Source of the DNA: Persicobacter psychrovividus
GTDB taxonomy: Bacteria; Bacteroidota; Bacteroidia; Cytophagales; Cyclobacteriaceae
Assembly: GCF_036492425.1 (NCBI RefSeq)
Contig: NZ_AP025294.1
Coordinates: 124,001 to 188,000, forward strand
DNA length: 64,000 nt
Direction: 5' to 3'
The number at the start of each line of letters is the position of its first letter. Position 1 is the first letter of the stretch. The position numbers and the translations under genes are program-made. Positions 52,811 through 62,258 of the stretch are shown piece after piece. The notes under the pieces are model-generated. The model had not been told where the DNA came from. It saw only the letters and a program-made list of their open reading frames with translations, and did no database searches.

Positions 52811-55800
52811 ATGACTGATTTTTATTACTGGCTTTATAAACACGTAAAGTCGATGCAACGGCCATTCGTTGGTCTGTTAATGTTTGCATTACTATCCCCC
52901 TCATTAGTCAAAGCATCTGAGTTGATCAGCATTTCACCCGCAAGTGATCGGATGCTATTGGTCTATATCGAAGATGGCTTTATTGATACCTATGGTGCCT
53001 ACCAGGGCGTATCAAGTCACAAGACTTACCATGACCCTTCGGATATCAAGCAACTGATGACTTTATCCAATTACTCGATCAGCAGTAGCGATGACAGTAA
53101 TTTCTCATCAGGCAAAAGTCCGATCAATGTTGGGCGAAAGTCCAAGGCGGTTCATTATAATGATGAATGGTCGAGTGTCCCTTTCGTTTTTGGTCATTGG
53201 GTTTATATTGAACTACCTCATGCATTGCAGGAAGGTAAAACTTATGAGATCGAAGTGGACAATATTGTGGATGGAAATACCACCGTCAAATTCGAGTTCG
53301 ATTCCAAAAAAGTACGTTCCGAAACCGTGCACGTAAACATGGTCGGTTTTGCTCCTGAATCTCCAAAATATGGCTACCTGTCGCAATGGATGGGAGATTT
53401 CAACACCTCAACGCACCCCAATGGTGGCTTGAACCTGGATCAATATGCAGGTCGTAATTTCTATGTGGTTAATTACAACACAGGTGCGGTTGCCTATACA
53501 GGGACAGTAGCTTTGCGTATGCGAAAAGATGTGGTGGAATCAGGAAGTTCTGATTTTGCTCCAAGTTACAATTACAGCAATGCCGACGTTTATGAATGTG
53601 ATTTCAGCAGCTTCAGCAGTCAGGGTGAGTATGTCTTGGCAGTGGAAGGCCTGGGCTGTTCGTATCCTTTCGAGATCGGAGGAAGTGCTACCAAGGCACC
53701 GTTTTACTATGCGATGAAAGGGCTCTTCTGGTCACGCCAAGGAGTGGCAAAAGAGATGACCGATGGCAGTATCATGCCTCGAGATCACCACTATGATGAC
53801 ATCACCTGGCTATGGGACAAAAACCACCTGCCTGGCGACAATCATTCCAATGAAGGATTTGATGATGCCAATGCCGTTCAGGTCAGTGGAATTTATGGCT
53901 ATTACCATGATGCTGGTGACTGGGATGGATATATCCACCATGCCAAAGTACCGATGGCGCTTTTGATGCTTTATGATGCAGCTCCTGATAAATTTTATGA
54001 TGGGGAAATCGGCAACAAATACCGCTTGTCAGACAGTTCGCCTTGGATCGACGAAGGCAATAATGGTTTGCCTGATTTGTTGGATGAAGCCGTTTGGTTG
54101 ATTGATTATTACAAGCGCTCGAAAAACATTTTGAAAAATCAGTACGGTGGAACAGGTGGTGTACCAGGCTATGTGGGGCGCGATGGTGTACCTGGTAACA
54201 ACTTCACCGCTTGGCAGGACACCCGCGACTGGTATTTGTCAGGAGAATCTGCATGGCAGACTTATCATTATGCAGGACTTGCTGCCTATTATGCTACTTG
54301 TTTGAATAAATTTCATAAGCTCACCAATAGCGGTAACCATCCCGACTACAACAGCTGGAGACAGGAGGCGATTGATGCTTATGCTTGGGCAGAAGCACAC
54401 CCTCAAGACACGGATTTGAGTAAGAACAGTAATCAGGAATACAGGGTGAAAGGTTTTGCAGCTGCAGCCCTTTACCGCCTGACAGGAACGGCAAAATACC
54501 AGACGGACCTGAAAACCTATTTCGACTGGGAACCTTGGGCTGAAGGCGGTGAATGGTCCAACCAAAACATCATAGATGTTTGTCATATTATTGTTTCGAT
54601 GATTCCCGACGGCCATCCAAATTTGGATGCAAGCTTGAAGTCAAATTCTCGTTCAGAGGTAATTCGAAAAGCTGATACTTATAAAGTAAAACATAATCAG
54701 GACAATGCTTTCCGTACAGGGGTTGAGTATTCTCAGTTCATGCAGTTGGGTGGTCTGAACACACCTCGTCTGACGATGGTTCCTTTTGCTTATTTACATA
54801 CGGGAGATAAAAAATACCTTGACGTGGTGAATAACTCCATGAACTATGTATTGGGTGGTAACCAATTGAATCAGACGTATATTTCTGGCTTGGGAGAATT
54901 CTCAGATCAGTGGATTTTCAACCCGAATGGCTGGATCGGCAACGACCAAAACAGCATGGTTTACCCAAGCCGTCCGAACATCGGTTACACAAGTTATTTC
55001 TCTGCAACAAGCTATTGGTTTACCCAGTCAATTGCTTCAGAATTTTGGTCAAGAAAAGGGACGTATCCGAACCTGATCAACAATCCTGGAAGCTGGCCTG
55101 GAGCGGAACAGACCTTCCGAAATATGTTCAGTATTCAGGGTGGGGAGTTCACCGTTCACCAACAGAATAATTACATGATTTATGCTTCTGGTTTCCAGAA
55201 AGCCATGGATGCCTCAGCCGTAGGTACTTACCGCATTGCCTCTGCGCCGACAGTTTCCCTCAATTTCAGCAATGATGATCAGGTAAATATGTCGGAGGTG
55301 GAGCTGTCGGTGAATGCTTCATCGAAAACACGTACGGTTCGTTATTTCTACGACTGGCATTTTATCGGCGAAAGCAATGACAAGGCAAACAACTTCAAAC
55401 TTACATGGGATCCACCAGTGGCCAACGGCACCGAAGTATTATTGACTGCCGTAGCGATTGATGAAGAAGGGCAGTGGTCGAAACCATCCTCGGCAGGGGA
55501 AAAAAGACTGACAATCGTAGCAGGTCCTGGGGACGATACTACGCCTCCGTCTGTACCAACTAATCTCAGCGCTTCAGACCTTCGTCCTTTTGATTTCAAT
55601 CTGTCATGGAATGCTTCTTCCGATGCTTCGGGTGTCAAAAACTATGAAGTATATAAAGATGGCAAGCTGTTGAAAAAGACCGTCGAGCTGGAATTCTTTA
55701 TCGAGAAACTCGATCCAAGCACCAACTACGAAATGCAGGTATTGGCAAGGGATAAGGAAGGAAATGTTTCGGCGAAAAGTCCTGTCTTTACCGTACGAAC

Positions 55801-57886
55801 CTTGGATGTTCCATTGGGAGATGGAAAGATCCACCAACAGAGCAATGATGCCGACGGGCTGATGGAAGCCGAAGCCGAAGACTTTTCCTACCGCGCAGAT
55901 GGATCAAGCGGATTTGAGAAAAAATTCTGGTATGAACACGAAGATCCACAAGCAAGTGATGGGGTGTTCATGATGGTGCAGGACAATGGTAACAGCAATT
56001 CTGCAGGAACCCTCAATGGACCTCGCATGGACTTTATTGTCAATTTCACTAAAACAGGCACGCATTATGTTTGGCTTCGCGTCAAGCCTGATCATGGTGC
56101 TGATAATTCGGTCGTTTTGGCTTTTGAGGATGAAAACCGTGGGGACTGGAGCCTTGGCGATAACCCTGATTGGATTTGGGTGAAAGCTGATTCGACCATT
56201 CAAGTACCCACAACAGGGCAACAAACTTTCAGTGTCTTTATGAGAGAAGATGGAACGAAAGTGGATAAAGTTTTATTGACCTCTAATCCCGACTACGATC
56301 CATCGGGATCTACTCCGACGCCTCCGCCAGCAGAAAACACTACCACATTTGTTGTGGACAGCTCTTCGGATGATGCAGAGGAGAAAGCAGGGGTAATGAA
56401 CCTGACCAGCAATGACCTTGACCTCAGAGCAGGAGAAGTATCGGCTGTTCGTTTCAGAGTCAGCATCCCTGAAGGATCTGTCATTACCAAAGCCGAACTT
56501 ATCCTTGAATCCAAAGGCAACTATTCAGGCAGTAATGAGGTGGCGATCAGTGTACAACAGTCCGCCGATCCTGCGATCTTTACAACCGGCGCTCAGGATA
56601 TCAGCAACCGAACACTTTCTACCGAAACCGTCAGCTGGGCACTTGGCGACTGGGCACAGGATCAGCAATATACCTCACCCGATTTGGTATCGTTGATCAA
56701 CCTTGCTGTGGATGCAGGATGGACTTCGGATCAGCATATTGTATTCCAACTCGAGGCCAATACGGCATCTACCAAGTCGGCAAAGACCTATGATTTCAAC
56801 AACTCGACCAATGGTGCGCCACAGCTAAGGATAACCTATCAGGAGGCTTCGGTACCACCAACGGTGAGCATCACGAGCCCTTCGGAAGGCAGTAATTTTG
56901 CTGAAGGCGAGAACATCACCATTCAGACTCAGACAGGAGGGGACGTTCAACTCGTATCTTTCTTCCGCGTTACGGACGGTGTTTGGAATTTCCTTGGTAA
57001 TGATCAGACAGCACCATTCAGTTGGTCAGCGAATGATTTCCCTGCGGGAGATCATCAGATCACAGTATCGGCAACGGGTAATGATGGAAACAGCTCTCCC
57101 TATGTGTCGGTCAATATTTCTGTAGGCGACACAGGTGGATCGGATGTTTATACCCAACAGTCGGATGGACTGGCAGTATTCGAGGCGGAAGGTTTCCATC
57201 GCAGTGAGTTTGGTGTCGGTCAGTTTGCTTCCATGCAGTGGGAATCGCAGGCAGATGCTCAGGCTTCAGGAGGCAACTTCATGATCGTGCCTGACAATGC
57301 CAATAGCATCAGCACAGGAGCACTTGAAGGCCCTGTGATGCATTACGATGTTGATTTTGTAAAAACAGGAACCCATTATTTCTGGGTAAGACAAAAATCA
57401 CCAAACGGGTCTGACAACTCGATTACCCCTGCCTTTGAAGGAACCAAAATCAATGAGTGGAACATGCCTGATGCGCTTACGGAATGGACTTGGAGCCGAC
57501 TTGGAACGACCTTCAATGTGGCACAAACAGGCGTTCAGACCTTCAGCATTTATATGCGCGAGGATGGAACGCCAATTGATAAGATCATTCTGACAGACAA
57601 TGTAAACTATGCACCAACAGGAACGGGTCCTGACAATGCGAGGGTCATCTGGGAAGCTGAAGGAACGGAAGCAGGAATTTATCCTAACCCCGCCCGAGGA
57701 ACAGTTCATATTGATCCTAAAGACGAAAGCTATCAGAAAATGGTGGTTACCGACCTAACGGGACGTGTAGTGCTGACCCAAACCAATATCAAAGCCAAAA
57801 CGAGCATTGAGCTACCTGCAGGGGTTTACATCATCAATCTGATTGGGGAAACCAAAGCAATCAGTGAACAGGTTATTGTGCATTAA
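52811..57886 (+). CDS. Second multi-modular GH9 glycoside hydrolase with T9SS sorting domain
   Basis: About 1691 residues from ATG 52811 (a later ATG at 52853, MQRPFVGLLMFALL, could also begin the signal; the TTG at 52715 is unlikely). An N-terminal Ig-like domain leads to the GH9 catalytic domain (to about 800): YYHDAGDWDGY (D367, D370) and the presumed acid E779 in GGEFTVHQQN. Then come an Ig-like domain (815-910), FN3 (915-1000), a carbohydrate-binding-like module (1006-1160), a DNRLRE-like beta domain (about 1177-1343), Ig-like (1347-1438), a second copy of the binding-like module (1443-1600) and a T9SS domain from 1620 (IYPNPARGTVHI ... PAGVYIINL). Both modules share EAE.F ... NG(N/P)R.D..V.F.KTGTH and F..(Y/F)MREDGT. 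Same GH9 core as the 6373 gene but different add-ons, so they may cut different parts of one glycan. Confidence 0.92.
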   Translation: MTDFYYWLYKHVKSMQRPFVGLLMFALLSPSLVKASELISISPASDRMLLVYIEDGFIDTYGAYQGVSSHKTYHDPSDIKQLMTLSNYSISSSDDSNFSSGKSPINVGRKSKAVHYNDEWSSVPFVFGHWVYIELPHALQEGKTYEIEVDNIVDGNTTVKFEFDSKKVRSETVHVNMVGFAPESPKYGYLSQWMGDFNTSTHPNGGLNLDQYAGRNFYVVNYNTGAVAYTGTVALRMRKDVVESGSSDFAPSYNYSNADVYECDFSSFSSQGEYVLAVEGLGCSYPFEIGGSATKAPFYYAMKGLFWSRQGVAKEMTDGSIMPRDHHYDDITWLWDKNHLPGDNHSNEGFDDANAVQVSGIYGYYHDAGDWDGYIHHAKVPMALLMLYDAAPDKFYDGEIGNKYRLSDSSPWIDEGNNGLPDLLDEAVWLIDYYKRSKNILKNQYGGTGGVPGYVGRDGVPGNNFTAWQDTRDWYLSGESAWQTYHYAGLAAYYATCLNKFHKLTNSGNHPDYNSWRQEAIDAYAWAEAHPQDTDLSKNSNQEYRVKGFAAAALYRLTGTAKYQTDLKTYFDWEPWAEGGEWSNQNIIDVCHIIVSMIPDGHPNLDASLKSNSRSEVIRKADTYKVKHNQDNAFRTGVEYSQFMQLGGLNTPRLTMVPFAYLHTGDKKYLDVVNNSMNYVLGGNQLNQTYISGLGEFSDQWIFNPNGWIGNDQNSMVYPSRPNIGYTSYFSATSYWFTQSIASEFWSRKGTYPNLINNPGSWPGAEQTFRNMFSIQGGEFTVHQQNNYMIYASGFQKAMDASAVGTYRIASAPTVSLNFSNDDQVNMSEVELSVNASSKTRTVRYFYDWHFIGESNDKANNFKLTWDPPVANGTEVLLTAVAIDEEGQWSKPSSAGEKRLTIVAGPGDDTTPPSVPTNLSASDLRPFDFNLSWNASSDASGVKNYEVYKDGKLLKKTVELEFFIEKLDPSTNYEMQVLARDKEGNVSAKSPVFTVRTLDVPLGDGKIHQQSNDADGLMEAEAEDFSYRADGSSGFEKKFWYEHEDPQASDGVFMMVQDNGNSNSAGTLNGPRMDFIVNFTKTGTHYVWLRVKPDHGADNSVVLAFEDENRGDWSLGDNPDWIWVKADSTIQVPTTGQQTFSVFMREDGTKVDKVLLTSNPDYDPSGSTPTPPPAENTTTFVVDSSSDDAEEKAGVMNLTSNDLDLRAGEVSAVRFRVSIPEGSVITKAELILESKGNYSGSNEVAISVQQSADPAIFTTGAQDISNRTLSTETVSWALGDWAQDQQYTSPDLVSLINLAVDAGWTSDQHIVFQLEANTASTKSAKTYDFNNSTNGAPQLRITYQEASVPPTVSITSPSEGSNFAEGENITIQTQTGGDVQLVSFFRVTDGVWNFLGNDQTAPFSWSANDFPAGDHQITVSATGNDGNSSPYVSVNISVGDTGGSDVYTQQSDGLAVFEAEGFHRSEFGVGQFASMQWESQADAQASGGNFMIVPDNANSISTGALEGPVMHYDVDFVKTGTHYFWVRQKSPNGSDNSITPAFEGTKINEWNMPDALTEWTWSRLGTTFNVAQTGVQTFSIYMREDGTPIDKIILTDNVNYAPTGTGPDNARVIWEAEGTEAGIYPNPARGTVHIDPKDESYQKMVVTDLTGRVVLTQTNIKAKTSIELPAGVYIINLIGETKAISEQVIVH

Positions 57887-57925
57887 ACATCATAGCAAAT
57901 AAGTATAACTAATTTCTCTAATGTT

Positions 57926-57960
57926 AGAGGTCAGGTGAAATCATCTGACCTCTTTTTTTG
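57926..57960. terminator. Bidirectional terminator between GH9 and membrane regulator genes
   Basis: AGAGGTCAG (57926-57934) pairs with CTGACCTCT (57945-57953), then a T run on the plus strand. It overlaps the last codons of the reverse gene, so the two genes share it. Confidence 0.82.
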
Positions 57961-59209
57961 CCTCAACTTCACCTAAGACAATCAAGTTTTTTTCTATTGA
58001 CTGACCATTTAATTTCAACCCCTTAAACTTCCCACTGCGATTTGCCCGACAGTTTACTGCCATCAATTGACCTAATGGAAGGGTATATTTTTGTTGAAGA
58101 ATTTGTTGACCATCAACATCAACCTGTACCAACCCATTCTTGCTTCGAATATTTACCTGATGCCACTTCATTTTGTCATTGATCATGAATGCCTGATTGT
58201 CATGATGGTAGCCATCCCGTTGATGCTCACTGATAACCACCTTCGCCCAACGATCACAGCCTTCGGGCACAAAGGTCAACCATATTTTTCGCCCAAACTC
58301 ACCTGTCAATTGCAAATCTATCCACTTGCAGAAATCCTCATCCTGATGCGTATCCATTTGCAGGTAGCCTTCAAAACTGAAGTCATCCAAATCAACAGGC
58401 ATCGGTTTGGAATACATCATAGAGGTGAAATATAAACTACTTGAATCCATCCCAACTTTTGCTATCTGCGAGGGACTAATCATTAATTCTCCATCATGAT
58501 CTACTTGCAACACCCGCTTGGCATCAGATTTTGTTCCTGAATGATAGGTTTCTCCCATCCAATCGGGGTACTGAATGTGCGCCTGAAGGGTATCGACCAC
58601 CTGATAATTTTCTACATCCCCCTGTTTTTTATAAATAAGAATATTATAAAAGCCTGGAAACTCATAAATGTGCGATATTCTTTGATAATCGTCTGATAGC
58701 GGTTCAAGGCTGTGGTATTGCTCAAATTTTACATAGTACTGATCTTGCCCTTTTATTTGATAATCGAAAGATACCGTGAAAGGGAAGGAACCACTTAGCT
58801 TTCGTTCCCCAATTTCCAATGTACTTTGATCTGAGTTTGGTAAAAATAAATACAGTCCCACAATTAGGATTGAGGAAAACAAAGCAGAAACAGACCACTT
58901 GTTGAACAGGGGCAATTTGACATCAAGCTTAACAGGTCGATGCACCTTTTGAAATTCCTCCAAACTATTATAGCCAACAAAACAACAAAGGGTATTAAGG
59001 GTACTGTTGGAGGTTTTGTAATTTTCGCTCACACTGACTTTGCCAAAAAACCGCTTTAGCGTCGTTACACTGAGCATGATTTGAGTACGCTCAAAAATCA
59101 ATTGGCTCAAGCGTTCAAAATCACTATTGGAAAGCAATTCAACCTGCTCTACTTCAATCTTTTGTAGTAACTTTTCTTTTAATTTATCCTCTATCAATTC
59201 CCTTTTCAT
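57941..59209 (-). CDS. Single-span membrane DNA-binding protein with PKD- and lectin-like periplasmic domains
   Basis: A 422-residue protein of unrecognised family. Residues 1-95 are soluble and helical (LLSNSDFERLSQLIFERTQI, SVTTLKRFFGKV, STLNTLCCFVGYNSLEEFQK), a layout like the N-terminal DNA-binding region of some Bacteroidota regulators. One membrane span follows (about 105-125, WSVSALFSSILIVGLYLFL). Outside the membrane, residues 130-220 look PKD/Ig-like (GSFPFTVSFDYQIKG ... YEFPGFYNILIYKK), and about 240-410 look like a LamG/concanavalin-type lectin or DUF1080 domain (FSFEGYLQMDT, MKWHQVNIRSKNGLVQVDVDGQQ, LPLGQLMAV). I infer a one-component regulator that senses glycan outside and binds DNA inside. 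It is divergent from GH89 with only 139 bases between, and convergent with GH9. The DNA-binding part is the least certain. Confidence 0.65.
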   Translation of the reverse strand: MKRELIEDKLKEKLLQKIEVEQVELLSNSDFERLSQLIFERTQIMLSVTTLKRFFGKVSVSENYKTSNSTLNTLCCFVGYNSLEEFQKVHRPVKLDVKLPLFNKWSVSALFSSILIVGLYLFLPNSDQSTLEIGERKLSGSFPFTVSFDYQIKGQDQYYVKFEQYHSLEPLSDDYQRISHIYEFPGFYNILIYKKQGDVENYQVVDTLQAHIQYPDWMGETYHSGTKSDAKRVLQVDHDGELMISPSQIAKVGMDSSSLYFTSMMYSKPMPVDLDDFSFEGYLQMDTHQDEDFCKWIDLQLTGEFGRKIWLTFVPEGCDRWAKVVISEHQRDGYHHDNQAFMINDKMKWHQVNIRSKNGLVQVDVDGQQILQQKYTLPLGQLMAVNCRANRSGKFKGLKLNGQSIEKNLIVLGEVEAKKEVR

Positions 59210-59348
59210 TTGACTACATTATTCTGTGTTCATTTGGTGTTCAAGTATCTGTACAAGGATGAATAACTGAAATAATCTCTACAAATCCTACCTTTCATCC
59301 ATGATCCGAGAAGATCGATTCTATGAGTAAAAACCTAAATTTTTTGTA

Positions 59349-61547
59349 ATGAAAAGAAATCATATTTTCCTTTTATTCGCGTTCATTTGTACACTTTTTT
59401 TGAACGCCTGTACCTCCAACCATAAGACAGGACAACTGTCTGAAATGGAAATGTTCGCCCATCGCGTTATGGGTAAGCAAGCCGATCAACTGATATTAAA
59501 AGTAGTTCCTGATGATTTATCAGAAGGAGAATATTTTTTGATAAAATCCTCAGCTGATCAGAAAGTAATTATTGAGGCCAACAGTAAATCTGCCCTTTCT
59601 TACGGCTTGGGACAGTACCTCAGAAAATATTGCCATGTGGAATTATCCCGTCCGTACAATGACATTCAATTGCCCGAGCAATTGCCTTTGCCAAAGCAGG
59701 AATTCAAGAAAAAATGCGATCTCAAATACCGCCATTATTTGAACTATTGTACCTTCAATTATTCCATGGCTTTTTGGGGTTGGGAAGAGTGGCAAAAAGA
59801 ACTTGACCTCATGGCGCTTCAGGGAATCAATATGGCTTACGCCTTGACAGGAGTGGAGAAAGTTTGGCAAGAAGTGCTTCAGAAAAATGGATATTCACAG
59901 AAAGAAATTCTTGATTTTATTCCTGGCCCGTCTTATCAGGCGTGGTGGCTGATGGGAAATCTGGAGGGATTCGGCGGGCATGTCTCTCAGGCATGGATTG
60001 ATAACCGTGCGGACCTTCAACAAAAAATCGTGGGAAGAATGCACCAACTCGGTATCACGCCCGTTTTCCATGGTTTCTACGGGATGGTGCCTCGCACTTT
60101 ATCCAAAAAATTCCCCGAGGCCAATATCATCGTTGGGGGGAATTGGTGTGGGTTTTATCGCCCTGACTTCCTTGACCCGAATGATCCTTTATTCACCAAA
60201 ATGGCCAAGGAATATTATGAATCCATGACCAATCTTTATGGTAAACTGGAATTAGTCGGCGGAGATCCTTTTCATGAAGGTGGAAACACCAAAGGCATTG
60301 ATATCGAAACCGCAGGAAAAGCCATTCAGACGGCCATGCACAAGGCAAATCCAAAGGCTACCTGGGTGATTCAGGGATGGATGGACAATCCAAAGAAAGC
60401 TATGCTTAAACAATTGGACAAAGAGCACACTTTGATTTTGGATCTTTTTTCGGATAATATCCCTTCATGGAAATACCGCGAGGCTTTTGGTGGATTTAAC
60501 TTCATATGGAATGCGATCGGCAACTTCGGCAACCGTGAGGATCTTTATGGTCGCTTGCCCGTTATCGCATCCGCGCCGATCGAAGCTCAGCAATCGAAAG
60601 TAGGTCAATACATGCAGGGTATCGGAACCGTACCCGAAGGGCATATTCCCAATCAGGTTGTTACCTCTTTGATCTATGATGTAGCGTGGGAACAAAGCCC
60701 ACTGAAGGTGGATCAGTGGCTAAAATTCTATACCACCGCCCGATACGGTACTGAAAACGAATCGGTAAATCAGGCCTGGAAACTGTTGTATGAGTCCGTT
60801 TACAGTTGTCCCGTGGCACCAAAAGGTGAATGGGGGCGGGATGAAAGTCAACCCATCATTTGTGCCACACCATCCTTTGAAATCAAATCGAGTGCGCCTT
60901 GGGGAAATGTGAAGACCTATTATGACACGGAGAAATTAACTCAAGCCTGCGATTTATTGTTTACAGCTTCGAGTCAAATACCGACAAACGAGACTTTTGA
61001 ATATGATCTTACGGTCGTTTTGAGAGATGTTTTATCCAACCAAGCATTGGTTTTATATCAAGAAATTAAACAGGCATATCAGCAAAAAAATAAGGCAGTT
61101 TTCAGAAGTAAAAGCGATGCTTTCCTTGAACTGATGGACGATGTGGATCGATTGTTAGGAACCCAACAGGCATTTGTTTTGGGACAGTGGATTGATGATG
61201 CGCGCAAATTAGGTAGTACACCTGAAGAAAAAGACCTTTTCGAATTCAATGCCCGTGCATTGGTGAGTTATTGGGGCAATGAAACGGACCGCAACAATGT
61301 GTTAAAAGATTATGCCTACAAACAATGGAGTGGCTTGATCAGCCATTATTATAAAAAGCGCTGGCTCATGTTCTTTGAACACACCTTAGCCAATTTCGAT
61401 AAAAAAGAAATTGAACCATTGGATTTTGTCGCCTTCAGTGGACAATGGGCAAAGAAGAAAGATCATTTTCCCACAAAAGCCCAAGGTAACAGTATTAAGG
61501 TTGCCAAGGAGTTAATTCATAAATACAAAATCAGCCAAGCATTATAA
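59349..61547 (+). CDS. GH89 alpha-N-acetylglucosaminidase family lipoprotein
   Basis: A 732-residue lipoprotein (lipobox LFLNAC, Cys20). The NAGLU N-domain gives SALSYGLGQYLRKYCHVELSRP. The barrel contains LKYRHYLNYCTFNYSMAFWGWEEWQKELDLMALQGINMAYALTG, GPSYQAWWLMGNLEGFGG, LELVGGDPFHEGGN (candidate catalytic E310) and MQGIGTVPEGHIPNQ (candidate E430), followed by the helical C-domain. These are the standard GH89 landmarks. Known members release alpha-linked GlcNAc from heparan sulphate or mucin-like glycans. It is expressed away from the divergent membrane regulator, which probably controls it. Alpha-GlcNAc is unexpected next to pectin-type enzymes, so either the glycan is compound or this GH89 has another substrate. 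Confidence 0.93.
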   Translation: MKRNHIFLLFAFICTLFLNACTSNHKTGQLSEMEMFAHRVMGKQADQLILKVVPDDLSEGEYFLIKSSADQKVIIEANSKSALSYGLGQYLRKYCHVELSRPYNDIQLPEQLPLPKQEFKKKCDLKYRHYLNYCTFNYSMAFWGWEEWQKELDLMALQGINMAYALTGVEKVWQEVLQKNGYSQKEILDFIPGPSYQAWWLMGNLEGFGGHVSQAWIDNRADLQQKIVGRMHQLGITPVFHGFYGMVPRTLSKKFPEANIIVGGNWCGFYRPDFLDPNDPLFTKMAKEYYESMTNLYGKLELVGGDPFHEGGNTKGIDIETAGKAIQTAMHKANPKATWVIQGWMDNPKKAMLKQLDKEHTLILDLFSDNIPSWKYREAFGGFNFIWNAIGNFGNREDLYGRLPVIASAPIEAQQSKVGQYMQGIGTVPEGHIPNQVVTSLIYDVAWEQSPLKVDQWLKFYTTARYGTENESVNQAWKLLYESVYSCPVAPKGEWGRDESQPIICATPSFEIKSSAPWGNVKTYYDTEKLTQACDLLFTASSQIPTNETFEYDLTVVLRDVLSNQALVLYQEIKQAYQQKNKAVFRSKSDAFLELMDDVDRLLGTQQAFVLGQWIDDARKLGSTPEEKDLFEFNARALVSYWGNETDRNNVLKDYAYKQWSGLISHYYKKRWLMFFEHTLANFDKKEIEPLDFVAFSGQWAKKKDHFPTKAQGNSIKVAKELIHKYKISQAL

Positions 61548-61698
61548 GGTCATGAATATTTTAAAAATAGCCATCAGAAAAGTTGACGGCCATTTTTTGG
61601 AAATTCGTTTCGTTGATTTCATAATGAACTAAAATTTAACAAGTTATACAACTGTGTAGACATATTTTAGCTCATTTCAATATTTTTTATAATAAACG

Positions 61699-62066
61699 TT
61701 ATGTTAAATAAATATGATGGTAAACCCCCACTGGCCACTCTAAGTTAACCATCAAGGTCCAGACGAAGTAGTCGTCAACATTTACACCATCTTCTTTGGC
61801 CTTGCAAACCTGATCAATCTATTTTTGAGGTAATCCAATCGGTAAAGATCATTTACTTTCTCGCCAACCAAGACGTCAGGAAATGCTGCACCATTCTCGC
61901 TTACAATCACCTCAATAATTTTTTCATAACGGTAATTAACTGCAATATTCCGTTTTCGGCCATTGATTTATTTGTGACCATCAATTTTTGCTTCAACCGT
62001 AATGCCTGGGACAATTTTTGCAGACTGACCATCAAAAGCCACTAAAGAAGGAGACGGTAAAGTTAT
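61699..62066 (-). pseudogene. Decayed GH1 beta-glucosidase C-terminal fragment
   Basis: Minus-strand translation gives VIVSENGAAFPDVLVGEKVND, which contains the GH1 nucleophile motif (ENG), and on to LDYLKN. After a frameshift it gives QVCKAKEDGVNVDDYFVWTL and NLEWPVGVYHH, the GH1 ending (compare the usual GVNV.GYFVWSL.DNFEW..GY). A stop lies upstream of the motif, and only about 120 codons remain. The GH1-like end is convincing; the 5' part (about 61920-62066) is protein-like but unassigned and may be another fragment. No intact GH1 is in the window. Confidence 0.75.
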
Positions 62067-62088
62067 AGTTAATTACGCCTCATGTCAT

Positions 62089-62238
62089 TCAGGTGGCTAA
62101 AAGGCCTTGATTAATCATCAATCGCCTTGATTCCTTAAAACAAATCTGTGGACAAAAAATACCATTAACTATTAAGGGTTGTAGCATTAGTTTTCCATAA
62201 CGATAATCCACTGCATGCCCACCGTAAGGATGGATCAT
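62089..62238 (-). pseudogene. Partial duplicate of the C39-like domain gene end
   Basis: The frame reads IHPYGGHAVDYRYGKL, against VDDPYGRHAEDYRYGKL in the gene at 63523-64000. At DNA level 19 bases (GTTTTCCATAACGATAATC) are identical at 62190-62208 and 63771-63789, with close similarity on both sides. The frame ends at a stop about 30 codons later without matching the rest of the gene, so it is a truncated copy. Confidence 0.7.
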
Positions 62239-62258
62239 TAAACATATATTATATCTTG

